This document shows, piece by piece, positions 17,376 to 26,259 of a DNA stretch of 40,332 nucleotides. The DNA lies in assembly GCF_900106795.1 (NCBI RefSeq), contig NZ_FNNS01000028.1:1-40332 (forward strand), read 5' to 3'. The DNA is from Aequorivita viscosa (GTDB taxonomy: Bacteria; Bacteroidota; Bacteroidia; Flavobacteriales; Flavobacteriaceae). Under the pieces are notes generated by a model that saw only the letters and a program-made list of their open reading frames with translations, ran no database searches and was not told the origin of the DNA. The position numbers and the translations under genes are program-made. Each line of letters opens with the position of its first letter. The stretch's first letter is position 1.

Positions 17376-17990
17376 CTACTCGCAAGGCAAAGGGTGATTC
17401 AAAATTTTAAACGCCCTATTTTTACGATAGCTAAAATGCCACCATTCTGTGCGGATAGGAGAAAAACCGAATTTTTGCATTCCTTCGAAAAGTAATTTTC
17501 TGTTGGAGAGAATTTCTTCAGATAAATTATAATTATCGCTGTGTGCTGCCCTTCCAAAGTGGTCATAATCACTTCCCATGTCAACGTGGCACCCTTCAAG
17601 GGTTTCAATGGTCATATCTATTGCAGCGCCACGGTTATGTACAGAACCATTGCCATACGGATTCCCAACATAGGTAGCGCGTGGCACTTTATTCCACATT
17701 TTTTTCTGTACATCTAATGGACGGTAGCAATCGTAAAACCGAATTCGGTATCCATTTTCTATGAAATATTTGTTTGCCTCAACTATAGCAGCGGCAACTT
17801 CGGGTTGTAACAGACATTTTGCACAATCGTAGAGTTTTTCCCCTATAAAATTGTTTGAGGTAGCGTACCGAATTTCATAAGTAAACTCATTCGAAATGTC
17901 TTGCATGTTCACCAAATCGCTTTGTTGTTTCTTTCCCGAAGAAAGTCCAAAAAACAAGACGATAAAAAGCAAAAAAGTAGTTGTCTTCAT
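17376..17990 (-). CDS. D-alanyl-D-alanine dipeptidase, VanX-like (peptidase M15D)
   Basis: This 204-residue exported zinc peptidase probably cleaves D-Ala-D-Ala or related D-dipeptides released from peptidoglycan. A signal peptide spans about residues 1-18. Zinc and catalytic residues are visible in order: SVHNRGAAID with H118 and D125, then TEWWH with E182 and H185. The arginine R90 in FYDCYRP matches the substrate-binding arginine of VanX. The length fits the family. There is no vanH or vanA neighbour, so a resistance role is unlikely and cell-wall recycling is the better guess. It converges on dnaK, and the dnaK terminator lies between them. Confidence 0.92.
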   Translation of the reverse strand: MKTTTFLLFIVLFFGLSSGKKQQSDLVNMQDISNEFTYEIRYATSNNFIGEKLYDCAKCLLQPEVAAAIVEANKYFIENGYRIRFYDCYRPLDVQKKMWNKVPRATYVGNPYGNGSVHNRGAAIDMTIETLEGCHVDMGSDYDHFGRAAHSDNYNLSEEILSNRKLLFEGMQKFGFSPIRTEWWHFSYRKNRAFKILNHPLPCE

Positions 17991-18036
17991 AGGCTAAATT
18001 TAGGTAGAATTTAGGAACATTAAAATTAACATTGGT

Positions 18037-18044
18037 TAACTTTG
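18037..18044 (+). promoter_or_regulatory. -7 element of the SDR gene
   Basis: TAACTTTG is a perfect TAnnTTTG match 16 bp before the start codon. A weak TTAG lies 22 bp upstream. Confidence 0.45.
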
Positions 18045-18060
18045 GTGAAAACGAAATATT

Positions 18061-18786
18061 ATGAATGAATTAAAATCAAAAATAGCTCTTATTACTGGAG
18101 GTACTAAAGGAATTGGATATGGAATTGCAGAAGCTTTGATGCAAGAAGGAATAAACGTTGCTATAACTGGGCGAACGTTGGCCACTGCTAAAGAAGCTGC
18201 TAATAAACTAAATGAAAAAGGTTACAAAAACATTAAAGCGATAGGCTTAGAGGCTGATGTGCGAAACTATGAAAGTCAAGAAAAAGCACTAAATAAAGTG
18301 GTTGATGAATTTGGAAAAGTTGATTTTGTAATAGCTAATGCCGGTCTTGGTCATTTTGGAAATGTAGAAGATATTACTATAAAAGAATGGCAGGAAACGA
18401 TTGATACTAATTTATCGGGACCTTTTTATACATTAAAAGCCAGTTTAAACCAATTAAAAGAAAATAAAGGGTACTTTATTACAATTTCTAGTTTGGCAGG
18501 AACTAACTTCTTTAAAGGTGGAAGCGCTTATAACGCTAGCAAATTTGGACTTACCGGATTCTCTCAAGCTGCTATGCTCGATTTACGGGACTATGGAATA
18601 AAAGTTAGTACCATTATGCCAGGTTCGGTTTCAACTTATTTTAACGGAAACCAACCAAAAGATGGAGATTCTTGGAAAATCCAAATTGAAGACATCGGAA
18701 AATTGGTTGTAGATTTATTAAAAATGAATCCAAGGATATTACCTAGCAAAATAGAAGTGCGTCCAACGAGCCCACCTACTAAATAA
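18061..18786 (+). CDS. Short-chain dehydrogenase/reductase (SDR), 3-ketoacyl-ACP-reductase-like
   Basis: This 241-residue NAD(P)-dependent oxidoreductase has a Rossmann fold. The cofactor motif is TGGTKGIG at residues 12-19, NAG lies at residues 93-95, and the catalytic triad is S144, Y157 and K161 in YNASK. The arginine after the second strand (GRT at residues 37-39) suggests NADPH preference. Residues after 180 carry PGSVSTYF, as in classical SDRs. The substrate is not predictable from sequence. It stands alone, divergent from the dipeptidase gene and convergent with the small unknown gene downstream. Confidence 0.88.
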   Translation: MNELKSKIALITGGTKGIGYGIAEALMQEGINVAITGRTLATAKEAANKLNEKGYKNIKAIGLEADVRNYESQEKALNKVVDEFGKVDFVIANAGLGHFGNVEDITIKEWQETIDTNLSGPFYTLKASLNQLKENKGYFITISSLAGTNFFKGGSAYNASKFGLTGFSQAAMLDLRDYGIKVSTIMPGSVSTYFNGNQPKDGDSWKIQIEDIGKLVVDLLKMNPRILPSKIEVRPTSPPTK

Positions 18787-18807
18787 GTTTTTTTAATAAA
18801 ACAGTGG

Positions 18808-19167
18808 TTAGAAAAAATGCTTTGCCCAAGACTTGGCATCTTCTAGGCTGTTAAAAAAAGCAAAACTGTGAGGAAAGAGCTTTTGTTCTACTAAGGCTCT
18901 TTCTTTTTCTTCTTCCATAGTCGATACAATAGCCATACCTTTTTTTGTCTTCATTTTACCATCTTTATAGATGTTTAAATCTATAGTGTGATGAAATCGA
19001 CGATCTGCAACTACGACAAATTCTTTATTGCCAAAGTGTTCTTTATACTTATCTCGGATCCAATTATTTTTCATTAGATCTAAATGTTGACCTTCAAATA
19101 CACATACAATGGCATAGGTGTCGTAAAGGTTAAGTTCGCAAAAATCGGAAACATGTTTTTTACCCAT
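18808..19167 (-). CDS. Hypothetical protein, 119 residues
   Basis: I do not recognise this family. It is a soluble protein with no signal peptide, alternating predicted strands and helices (TYAIVCVFEGQHL, FVVVADRRF, then a helix ending SLEDAKSWAKHFF). The size and the closing amphipathic helix after AFFNS recall SpoIIAA/STAS-like proteins of Bacteroidota, which is a guess only. It ends 21 bp from the convergent SDR stop. About 285 bp of mostly non-coding DNA separates it from the OmpA-family gene on the same strand, with the OmpA terminator in between, so it is probably transcribed alone. Confidence 0.65.
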   Translation of the reverse strand: MGKKHVSDFCELNLYDTYAIVCVFEGQHLDLMKNNWIRDKYKEHFGNKEFVVVADRRFHHTIDLNIYKDGKMKTKKGMAIVSTMEEEKERALVEQKLFPHSFAFFNSLEDAKSWAKHFF

Positions 19168-19400
19168 AATAGCTACTTTGTTAAGATTTCTAAGATAAGC
19201 TATTTTTAAATAAGATTTAATTTCTTGAAAAAAATGTTGGTTCAGAAATAATATTGGGTTTCAGTGACTATTAAATTGCCTTAAAATTAAGTTGATAGAC
19301 GTTTACCTCATTTTCATTAAATAATAGCTGTTTATTTCGGTTGTAACTAAAAATCTTACTTATGATACATTTATAGGAAGAATGATTCCGGTATAAATCC

Positions 19401-19431
19401 AAAAAAAAGCGACCTAAAATAGATCGCTTTT
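19401..19431 (-). terminator. Rho-independent terminator of the OmpA-family gene
   Basis: On the minus strand AAAAGCGATCT pairs with AGGTCGCTTTT through one wobble pair, followed by a run of T. It lies 22 bp after the stop of the OmpA-family gene. Confidence 0.8.
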
Positions 19432-19452
19432 CAGAAATATCGTTTTCTGCAA

Positions 19453-20298
19453 TTATTCATTGGCAGATAGTAAAGCCAAGAATTTATCTAAATTTGGAAG
19501 GATTACAATACGAGTTCTTCTGTTTTTTGCACGTCCTTCTTTGGTATCATTTTCGGTAAGCGGGTGGTAGCTACTTCTTCCCGCTGCAATTAGTTTAGCT
19601 GGGTCTACTCCGTAATCATTCTGTAATTTTCGAATAACGCCAGTAGAACGTTGTACACTTAATTCCCAATTGTCTTTTACGTAAGCGCCTGGTTTTACAG
19701 TTTGGCTATCTGTGTGACCTTCTACCATTACCTCAAGAGCAGGTTCGCTATTAATTACGTCGGCTAGACGCTTTAAAAGATTGTTAGCTTTCGGATTTAC
19801 TCTAGCACTTCCAGAGCTAAATAATAACTTGTCCGAAATGGTAATCATTACTACCGTTTCATTTATGTCGATATTTATATCATCTTCTTCGCCAGCTGCA
19901 ATTAAATTGCTGTCTAAATTCTTTTTAAGGTTATATGAAATGATGAGGTTCATAGAATCCTGAAGTGTTTTGGCTTTTTGTAGCTCTTTTGCATCTACAT
20001 TAGCCAAAGCTTTTTTCATTTTTTGCTTATCATTTTCTGAAATAACCACTCCATCTATTTGTTGAAGCCTTTCATTGTTTGAGTCTGAGAGTGATTGGAT
20101 TTTTGCATTATAGCTAGAAACACGCTCTTCAATTCGTGCGTATTTAGCCTCGATTTCTTCTTTTTCCAACTGGGTTTTAACCAAAGTGGAACGGGTTTCA
20201 TTATATTGATTCTCCATTTCCACATACTTCTTTTTTGAAACGCAAGATGTAAAGATCAAAGATCCAGCCACCATGCTTAGGACAAATACTTTTTTCAT
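19453..20298 (-). CDS. OmpA/Pal-family peptidoglycan-associated lipoprotein
   Basis: This 281-residue lipoprotein is expected to tie the outer membrane to peptidoglycan. The signal ends in the lipobox IFTSC, giving C19 as the lipidated residue. Residues 25-110 form a charged helical, probably coiled-coil, stalk. The C-terminal OmpA-like domain (about residues 150-275) shows EGHTDSQT, NWELSVQRS and AKNRRTRIVI, which carry the aspartate and arginine that bind diaminopimelate. A minus-strand TAAGTTTG element lies 27 bp before the start, and a terminator follows the stop, so it is a single-gene unit. Confidence 0.9.
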   Translation of the reverse strand: MKKVFVLSMVAGSLIFTSCVSKKKYVEMENQYNETRSTLVKTQLEKEEIEAKYARIEERVSSYNAKIQSLSDSNNERLQQIDGVVISENDKQKMKKALANVDAKELQKAKTLQDSMNLIISYNLKKNLDSNLIAAGEEDDINIDINETVVMITISDKLLFSSGSARVNPKANNLLKRLADVINSEPALEVMVEGHTDSQTVKPGAYVKDNWELSVQRSTGVIRKLQNDYGVDPAKLIAAGRSSYHPLTENDTKEGRAKNRRTRIVILPNLDKFLALLSANE

Positions 20299-20650
20299 AA
20301 TAATAGTTTTTTATGGTTTATTGACAAACTTAATAGTGGGTCGTACCAAATATTAGTTAATGGATGGCTATTGTTTTGTTAAATTGAATTGTATGCGCTA
20401 GGAAAGTGCTGCAATTGAAAGAGTTGTGTGTGTTTGAGATTAGGGAGAATAACGCTTTCGATATAATATTTAATCATTAATAATGATCGATTTAGGCAGG
20501 AGTTGATACAGAGCTTAAACAAAGAGTTTATCCCTCAAGTGAAGAAATAGGTGCAGTTTATTCTAATACATAATAACCTGCAACAAGTGGTTACAACTGT
20601 ATTTTTGTTAGACAACTTTCATTGTATTGTTTTAAGAGTGGCTAAATACC
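20299..20650. other. Intergenic region, no gene seen
   Basis: This 352-bp gap has no convincing coding frame in either direction. It contains the promoter of the OmpA-family gene at its left end. There is a short AT-rich inverted repeat near 20473-20487 (ATCATT, AAT, AATGAT) with no T tract, to which I give no meaning. Confidence 0.5.
20325..20332 (-). promoter_or_regulatory. -7 element of the OmpA-family gene
   Basis: The minus strand reads TAAGTTTG, a perfect TAnnTTTG match ending 26 bp before the start codon. No clear -33 element at the usual spacing. Confidence 0.4.
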
Positions 20651-20779
20651 TTAAAACACAAAACCTAACAGCCAATATAGGATAATAAATACAATGATTG
20701 TTCCAATACATCCACATTTGCCTCCGCCTATTTTCTTTGCGCCCCATCCGGCGAGTAGGGCTCTAAGTAACTTTTTCAT
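20651..20779 (-). CDS. Small membrane protein, 42 residues, unknown function
   Basis: From ATG 20779 the frame begins MKKLLRALLAGWGAKKIGGG, continues KCGCIGTII, and then has one strongly hydrophobic helix rich in Ile, Phe and Leu to the C-terminus. This gives a basic amphipathic head, a Gly-rich hinge with a CxC pair, and a single transmembrane segment. This looks like a genuine small protein rather than a chance frame. The start is 34 bp after the stop of the MscS gene on the same strand, so it is probably the last gene of the SLC13-MscS operon. It may be an accessory peptide of the channel, which is inference from position only. Confidence 0.65.
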   Translation of the reverse strand: MKKLLRALLAGWGAKKIGGGKCGCIGTIIVFIILYWLLGFVF

Positions 20780-20813
20780 AAGATGATTTTTTTAGATGAA
20801 TATATTTTTATAA

Positions 20814-21740
20814 TTAATCTGTGTAATCAGCCGATTCATTATTATTCTCAGATTTTTTTTGAGGTGCCATTTGCAACTTGTTTTTTGCAAAATCTAAGGT
20901 TCTGATAGGGAATGGGATGTTGACTCCTCTCTCGTCGAAATGTTTCTTTATAAGTTTTATTGCTTTGTGTTTGGCTTCAAATTTTGGTTTAGGCTTTTGA
21001 CCCGTAATCCAAAATCGGGTTATGAAATTGATTGAACTATCTCCAAATTCAGTAAAGTAAAATTCAACTTCTTCATTCTCTCTTTGCTCGAAATTCTCAG
21101 CAATAATTTTCACTACTAAATCTTCTACTTCTTGCAAATCGTCTTCATAACCAACGCCGCAACTAACAGAAACTCTACATCGCTCTGTCCAGGAGTAATT
21201 TACAAATGGGTTTTCTACAAAAGTTTTGTTCGGAATTATAACGTAATCATTATCTGGCTGCCGAAGGGTAACATTTCTTAAATCTATTTCTTCCACATAC
21301 CCTGTGTTTCCCTGTGCATCAATATAATCGCCAATCCGTACTTTTGGTTGAAAAGACAGCATAAAACCAGATACTGTATTGCTTAATGTTCCTTGAAGTG
21401 CAAATCCTATAGCCAGCCCCATTACACCAGCACCTGCCAAAATAGAGGTGAGTACCTTGTCTAATTGAAGGATGCCGAGAGCTATAAAAAATCCAATAAG
21501 CAGTACTACGGCATAAATTAATTTTGACAGTACTTGCTTTATTGATTCGTCACTAACTTTCCTGAATAACACATTATGTGCTAACTTTTTTAGGCCTTTG
21601 GCAATAAAGTAGAAAATAACCATTACTATAATGGCTACTACAAAATTTGGCAACTTCAAAAATATGGCATCCATCCATCCGTCTAGTTTGTTCCATAATC
21701 CTGAAATGGAGTCTTTAATTGAAAATGTTTCTTCGTTCAT
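20814..21740 (-). CDS. Small-conductance mechanosensitive channel (MscS family)
   Basis: This 308-residue inner-membrane channel opens under membrane tension to release solutes during osmotic downshock. Three hydrophobic segments lie at about residues 30-130. The pore-lining third helix carries the small-residue pattern GAGVMGLAIGFALQG typical of MscS. The beta domain follows (IGDYIDAQGNTGYVEEIDLR), with PNKTFVENPFVNYS near residue 175 matching the family signature. The C-terminus ends in a polar, acidic tail. The gene starts only 12 bp after the SLC13-type permease gene, and the two are almost certainly cotranscribed. Confidence 0.93.
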   Translation of the reverse strand: MNEETFSIKDSISGLWNKLDGWMDAIFLKLPNFVVAIIVMVIFYFIAKGLKKLAHNVLFRKVSDESIKQVLSKLIYAVVLLIGFFIALGILQLDKVLTSILAGAGVMGLAIGFALQGTLSNTVSGFMLSFQPKVRIGDYIDAQGNTGYVEEIDLRNVTLRQPDNDYVIIPNKTFVENPFVNYSWTERCRVSVSCGVGYEDDLQEVEDLVVKIIAENFEQRENEEVEFYFTEFGDSSINFITRFWITGQKPKPKFEAKHKAIKLIKKHFDERGVNIPFPIRTLDFAKNKLQMAPQKKSENNNESADYTD

Positions 21741-21752
21741 AGTAATATTGTT

Positions 21753-23573
21753 TTAAAACATAGTTGCAAGCATAAATGTGCCTAAAATCCAAAGAATTAA
21801 GGACAAGACGCCTCCAATTATAAAAAAATGTTTGAATTTATAAAAACCCATTCCGTATATTAATGTATTGGTTTGATAGCCCATTGGTGTAAAAAAACTG
21901 AAATTAGCTCCAAACAGAACAGCCAAAATAAATGGTTTCATCGACAGGTTTAAACCAATGGCTACGGCAATTGCTATTGGTGTCATAATAATGGCTGTTG
22001 CATTATTGCTAACCACACTGCTCATTAACATTGTAATTAAAAAGATTAGGCCGATAATTATTAGGTTAGATTGACCACTTAATAGCTCCAACAATCGTTC
22101 TGAAATCCACTTATCTGCCCCGGTATTACTCATTGCAATACCTAAAGGAATCATTCCGGCAAGTAGGAAAATTACTTGCCAATTTATACGATGGTATACA
22201 TCATTGAGTTCAAGACAACGCGTGAGGAGTAAAAGCGCTACACCTGTTATAGCGCTAACAAGAATGGGTAATACTCCACTTGCTGCCAAGGCAACAACTA
22301 GCAGTAATATAGCAAATGAAATTTGTTTTTTAGTTGAGTTTTGGTAAATTTTAGTTTTATGTTCTTGAAGAATAGCAACATTTTCCATTTGATGGAGTTT
22401 GCTTACATCATCTTTAGGAATTTCAACCAATAAACGATCCCCAGGTTTTAGGGAGATTTCTTTAATATCCTTCCGAATGAGGCGTTGGTGTGTATTTCTA
22501 ATATTTCTTCTTTTTTTAATAGCAATGGGCAAGGCACCTTGAAATCGTTGTTTACGAAGTTGCTTTAAGGTTTTACCAATTAAAATGGAACCGGGTAATA
22601 TAAGGAGCTCTACAAAACCAAAATCTTCAAGTTTCTTTTTAGACGTATTTTGGACTTTCTCTTCTACACTTTTTTCGGCAACCTCTTGATCCTTATGAAC
22701 TGTAATTCCCTTGTCGGTATTAAGTTTGGCAAGCATTTCTACATCACACATTACTAAAAGCCTGTCTTTTTCGTTTAGCGTAATGTACTTTCCAGGGTCG
22801 TTTATGGTTTGCCCCTTTCTGATGAGTTTTAAAATTGAAATTTCTGGCGTACTAAAGAAAAATGTGTCTTCTATTTTTTTGTCAATAAGCTCTGAGTCTT
22901 TATTAATAAAAACAACGGTAATAAACTTATCAAGTTCGTAAGCTTCTTCAAGGTTTTCTTCAGAATCTTTTGGCAACCATCGTGAAGCAAAGGTTACGAC
23001 TAAAATACCAACGATAAGAAAAATTAATCCAAAGAACGAAAATTCAAAAAAACTGAATTGCTCAGCTCCTAAATCTTGAGCGACGGAATTCACGATTAGG
23101 TTTGTAGAAGTTCCCATTAAAGTACAGCTGCCTCCAAGAATTCCAGCGAATGAAATTGGCATTAAGAGCTTAGATTGTGATAGATTGAACCGTTTGGCGA
23201 GTTCTGAAATAATTTTTATAAAAACAATTACAACTGCTGTTGTGTTAATAAAAGCTGAAATACCACCGGTAATAAACATAAATACTGGTAAAAGTAAAAA
23301 TAGCGGTAGCACATGTAGGTTTTTGAGAAAGCGAGCCATCGACGCAATGACGCCATTGTCCTCAAGTGCTAATGCAATAATCATTAACGAAAGTACTGTG
23401 ATTGTTGCTGAATTTGAAAATCCTGAAATAGCTTGTTCTGGCGTAATGAGCCCTGTAATAGAGAGTGAAGCTATAATAAGAAAGGCAATTTTATCTACAG
23501 AAAATACTTCGAACGCAAATAAAACTATCGTAAGTAATAAAATAGAAAAAACGAGTATTATTTCTGTTGTCAT
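21753..23573 (-). CDS. SLC13-type (DASS/CitT-like) permease with two TrkA_C domains
   Basis: This 606-residue secondary transporter has about five N-terminal transmembrane segments (residues 5-200), a central cytosolic part (residues 210-395), and six or more C-terminal segments. The central part contains two TrkA_C (RCK_C) regulatory domains, ending in phrases such as NEKDRLLVMCD and LKPGDRLLVEIP. SNSATITVLSLMIIA and SNNATAIIMTPIA are the paired SNT-like substrate and sodium sites expected of this superfamily. Proteins of this layout are often annotated as sulfate, phosphate or dicarboxylate permeases. The substrate here is unknown. It heads a probable operon with MscS and the 42-residue protein. 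Confidence 0.9.
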   Translation of the reverse strand: MTTEIILVFSILLLTIVLFAFEVFSVDKIAFLIIASLSITGLITPEQAISGFSNSATITVLSLMIIALALEDNGVIASMARFLKNLHVLPLFLLLPVFMFITGGISAFINTTAVVIVFIKIISELAKRFNLSQSKLLMPISFAGILGGSCTLMGTSTNLIVNSVAQDLGAEQFSFFEFSFFGLIFLIVGILVVTFASRWLPKDSEENLEEAYELDKFITVVFINKDSELIDKKIEDTFFFSTPEISILKLIRKGQTINDPGKYITLNEKDRLLVMCDVEMLAKLNTDKGITVHKDQEVAEKSVEEKVQNTSKKKLEDFGFVELLILPGSILIGKTLKQLRKQRFQGALPIAIKKRRNIRNTHQRLIRKDIKEISLKPGDRLLVEIPKDDVSKLHQMENVAILQEHKTKIYQNSTKKQISFAILLLVVALAASGVLPILVSAITGVALLLLTRCLELNDVYHRINWQVIFLLAGMIPLGIAMSNTGADKWISERLLELLSGQSNLIIIGLIFLITMLMSSVVSNNATAIIMTPIAIAVAIGLNLSMKPFILAVLFGANFSFFTPMGYQTNTLIYGMGFYKFKHFFIIGGVLSLILWILGTFMLATMF

Positions 23574-23673
23574 TTGGAGATGTTAGTCTCGCTAAAGATA
23601 ACTGTAGAAATAATACTCGTTCCCTAAGAATTTCATAAAATTACTGAAAGCCAATAATTTTTATTATAAAATT

Positions 23674-24540
23674 CTAACCCAAATACTTTTTTAAGATATG
23701 ACTTTTCGAAGTTTGACGCAATCTGCGAATAGCTTTTTCGCGGATTTGACGTACACGCTCACGGCTTAAATCGAAAGTATCGCCAATTTCTTGAAGTGTC
23801 ATTGGAGGTTGTCCACATAGGCCAAAGTTTAATTTCACAACATCGGCCTCACGAGGTGCTAACGTGTCTAGCGCCCGGTTAATTTCAATACGCAATGATT
23901 CGTGCATCAAATTTTTATCTGGGTTTGGGCTTTCGCCATAGCTTAGTACATCATATAGGTTATTATCGTTTTCTCCTTCTTGAAAAGGTGCATCCATCGA
24001 AAGACTACGCGTAGAGTTTTTCAAAGAGCTCTTTACTTTAGATTCACTAAAGTCTAACTCTTTTGCAATTTCGGCAGCCGTAGGAATTCTTTCAAATTTT
24101 TGTTCTAAATGTATAGATGCTTTCTTGATTTTATTAATGTCGCCAATTTTATTCAATGGTAATCGCACCACACGAGATTGCTCAGCAATAGCTTGCAATA
24201 TGGCTTGACGAATCCACCAAACAGCGTACGAAATAAATTTAAAGCCTCGCGTTTCATCGAACCTTTTTGCAGCTTTAACCAAACCAACATTTCCTTCATT
24301 TATTAAATCCGGAAGGCTTAAGCCTTGGTTTTGGTATTGTTTGGCCACGGAAATCACGAATCGCAGGTTGGCTCGGCTCAGCTTGTCCAAGGCCGCTTGA
24401 TCGCCCTCTCTAATTCGCTGGGCTAACTCAACCTCTTCCTCAGCTGTAATAAGATCTATCTTGCTAACATCCTGCAAATAGCTGTTCAAGGATTTGGTTT
24501 CGCGGTTGGTTACCTGCTTAGTGATTTTAAGTTGTCTCAT
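23674..24540 (-). CDS. rpoD: Primary RNA polymerase sigma factor RpoD/SigA (short Bacteroidota form)
   Basis: This housekeeping sigma factor of 288 residues begins [15 protein letters not shown], the standard N-terminus of Bacteroidota RpoD, which lacks region 1.1. A 14-codon upstream extension to 24582 is open but has no family support, so I place the start at 24540. Region 1.2 is [15 protein letters not shown], region 2 is [20 protein letters not shown] and [15 protein letters not shown], region 3 follows, and region 4 is [13 protein letters not shown]-like with the helix-turn-helix [18 protein letters not shown]. It recognises the TTTG-N20-TAnnTTTG promoters seen in this window. It lies 100 bp upstream of the SLC13-type gene on the same strand. 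Confidence 0.97.
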   Translation of the reverse strand: MRQLKITKQVTNRETKSLNSYLQDVSKIDLITAEEEVELAQRIREGDQAALDKLSRANLRFVISVAKQYQNQGLSLPDLINEGNVGLVKAAKRFDETRGFKFISYAVWWIRQAILQAIAEQSRVVRLPLNKIGDINKIKKASIHLEQKFERIPTAAEIAKELDFSESKVKSSLKNSTRSLSMDAPFQEGENDNNLYDVLSYGESPNPDKNLMHESLRIEINRALDTLAPREADVVKLNFGLCGQPPMTLQEIGDTFDLSRERVRQIREKAIRRLRQTSKSHILKKYLG

Positions 24541-24624
24541 AGTATATAAGGGTTTAATTTGAATAACACGGCATAATACCACATTATCCTGTCATTTCCA
24601 AATTGTTAACACTATTTGTTAAAG

Positions 24625-24656
24625 TTTGAGTATCATTTATTTTTTCACTACATTGG
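24625..24656 (+). promoter_or_regulatory. Candidate promoter of the 72-residue membrane protein gene
   Basis: TTTG at 24625-24628 and TACATTGG at 24649-24656 are separated by 20 bp. The second element has one mismatch to TAnnTTTG. It lies 13 bp before the start codon. Confidence 0.35.
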
Positions 24657-24669
24657 AATAAAAAAATAA

Positions 24670-24888
24670 ATGAAACATATAAAATATATTTTAGCGTCTA
24701 TTATTTCTTTTATGGGGTTGGGTGTGTACTCTCAAATTCCAAGAGATGTACCTAATCCACAAGATAATACTCCCGTAGATTTTACAGATCCTGCGAACAT
24801 AATTATTCTAATTATTCTTCCTTTATTGGTCGTTGTATTGGTAATACTATGGCGTAACAAAAAAAGAAAAGATAAATCCCAGCAGTAG
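24670..24888 (+). CDS. Small membrane protein with signal peptide, unknown function
   Basis: This 72-residue protein has a hydrophobic signal sequence (residues 1-21, ending YSQ), a short proline-rich loop IPRDVPNPQDNTPVDFTDP, one transmembrane helix (about residues 43-62), and a basic cytosolic tail RNKKRKDKSQQ. This layout is familiar from flavobacterial genomes, always uncharacterised as far as I know. It is divergent from rpoD and precedes a secreted protein gene by 82 bp. No function can be assigned. Confidence 0.75.
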   Translation: MKHIKYILASIISFMGLGVYSQIPRDVPNPQDNTPVDFTDPANIIILIILPLLVVVLVILWRNKKRKDKSQQ

Positions 24889-24970
24889 TAACGTATTTAT
24901 TAAATAAATATTGGACGAATTACGTTATTTTTGGTTCAATTATTGTTATCAACCTTGAAAATTTTTTGAT

Positions 24971-25624
24971 ATGTTTAAAAATTTCATTTTTGTACTAACC
25001 TTATCGTTTTCAAGTACGCTGATTTCACAAGTGGACTTGCCTAGTAGTAATTCCGTTCAATTTAATTCTCCTAACGCCAATATAGGAACTTCAACCGGTT
25101 TTGAAACTCCTTCTAAAGCTCCTTCTCTTATAAATAATAGGAATCCGAACACTCCAATTAATTCAGATTTAGGAATTGAAAAAGAGAAACAAATCGATAT
25201 GCAAAAAGGGGATGGGTTGATAGAATATACAGGTACTAATAAAGCTCCTAAATACTTTACGAAAGACAAAGAAGAAAAGCCAGAGTATGGAAAAGATATG
25301 TACTTGGGCGATATAAAAACGAATTCAAAATATGTTACTATTCAGTATCGAGACCACGAATATGTTGATGGAGATCGAGTTCGGGTATTTGTAAATGGCG
25401 AAATGGAAATTTCAAATGTAATGCTGGATGGAACCTTTAGAGGTTTCAATCTTACGCTAAAAGATGGATTTAATAAAATTGATTTTCAGGCGTTAAATCA
25501 AGGTACTTCTGGGCCAAATACCGCACAACTTCAAATTTTAGATGAAGTGGGTAATATTCTTGCTAGTTATGAATGGAACCTATTAACAGGAAATAAAGCC
25601 ACTGCTATCGTAGTGAAACCTTAG
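24971..25624 (+). CDS. Secreted protein of unknown function
   Basis: This 217-residue protein has a signal peptide (about residues 1-19, ending LISQ). A low-complexity linker rich in Asn, Ser and Pro (residues 22-65) leads to a compact beta-rich domain (about residues 105-217). That domain includes VTIQYRDHEYVDGDRVRVFV and FNLTLKDGFNKIDFQALN, which resemble an Ig-like or beta-sandwich fold. I do not recognise a named family. Its stop is 20 bp before the universal stress protein gene, so the two probably share a transcript. A TATTTTTG element lies at 24926-24933, without a good -33 partner. Confidence 0.75.
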   Translation: MFKNFIFVLTLSFSSTLISQVDLPSSNSVQFNSPNANIGTSTGFETPSKAPSLINNRNPNTPINSDLGIEKEKQIDMQKGDGLIEYTGTNKAPKYFTKDKEEKPEYGKDMYLGDIKTNSKYVTIQYRDHEYVDGDRVRVFVNGEMEISNVMLDGTFRGFNLTLKDGFNKIDFQALNQGTSGPNTAQLQILDEVGNILASYEWNLLTGNKATAIVVKP

Positions 25625-25644
25625 TTTTTAAAAATTGATTAATT

Positions 25645-26109
25645 ATGAAAAAAATACTGATAGCTTTAGATTATAACCCCAACTCAGAAAAAGTAGTTGA
25701 AAAAGGATATGAATTGGCGAAGTTGATGGGTGCGGAAATTTGTTTGTTCCACGTACTTTCAGACGTGCGTTACTACGGAATGCAATTTGAACCTTTTATG
25801 GGTTATGAAGGGTATGCTTTTCCTATGAATTATAATATTCAAGAAGAATTTAAAAAAGTGGCTATTGATTATCTCGATAAAGCCAAGAAACATTTTGGCG
25901 ATTCAAATGAAGTAATTATAACTACCCATCTTGCCGAAGGCGATACAGCTAAAGAGGTTTTAAAATACGCTGAAAGCTGGGGAGCCCATTTAATCGTAAT
26001 GGGAACGCACAGCCATAGCACTTTAGAAAAAATATTTTTAGGCACGGTGGCTTCTAGTGTTTTAGAACGCACTAAAGTCCCTGTATATATGGTGCCAGTA
26101 GGAGAGTGA
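25645..26109 (+). CDS. Universal stress protein (UspA family)
   Basis: This 154-residue single-domain Usp begins KKILIALDYNPNSEKVVEKG, the usual first strand and helix with the conserved aspartate. It ends in IVMGTHSHSTLEKIFLGTVASSVLERTKVPVYMVP. That region holds part of the G-x2-G-x9-G(S/T) nucleotide-binding pattern but lacks the second glycine (His-Ser replaces it), so ATP binding is uncertain. Usp proteins help survival under starvation or stress. It follows the secreted-protein gene by 20 bp and is likely cotranscribed with it. Confidence 0.9.
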   Translation: MKKILIALDYNPNSEKVVEKGYELAKLMGAEICLFHVLSDVRYYGMQFEPFMGYEGYAFPMNYNIQEEFKKVAIDYLDKAKKHFGDSNEVIITTHLAEGDTAKEVLKYAESWGAHLIVMGTHSHSTLEKIFLGTVASSVLERTKVPVYMVPVGE

Positions 26110-26259
26110 TAGTTACGTTATAGCCTTACTTTAATAAATTGTGATGCCTGCGATTTTTTAAAATTATCTGGGACAAAGTGGATATGTGCTAAAATTAGTA
26201 CAAACATCTTTTAGCTGTAAGTCCTAAAATCAATATCTTCGCTGGAAATTATAGTTACT

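Noticed and set aside
17376-17990. VanX-like gene as glycopeptide resistance
   Set aside because: No vanH, vanA, vanR or vanS is nearby. A cell-wall recycling dipeptidase is the simpler reading.
20473-20487. AT-rich inverted repeat ATCATT-AAT-AATGAT
   Set aside because: It is too short and AT-rich to be meaningful, and no T tract or gene context supports a role.
24541-24582. 14-residue N-terminal extension of RpoD
   Set aside because: Bacteroidota RpoD begins MRQLKITKQ at 24540, and the extension has no family support.
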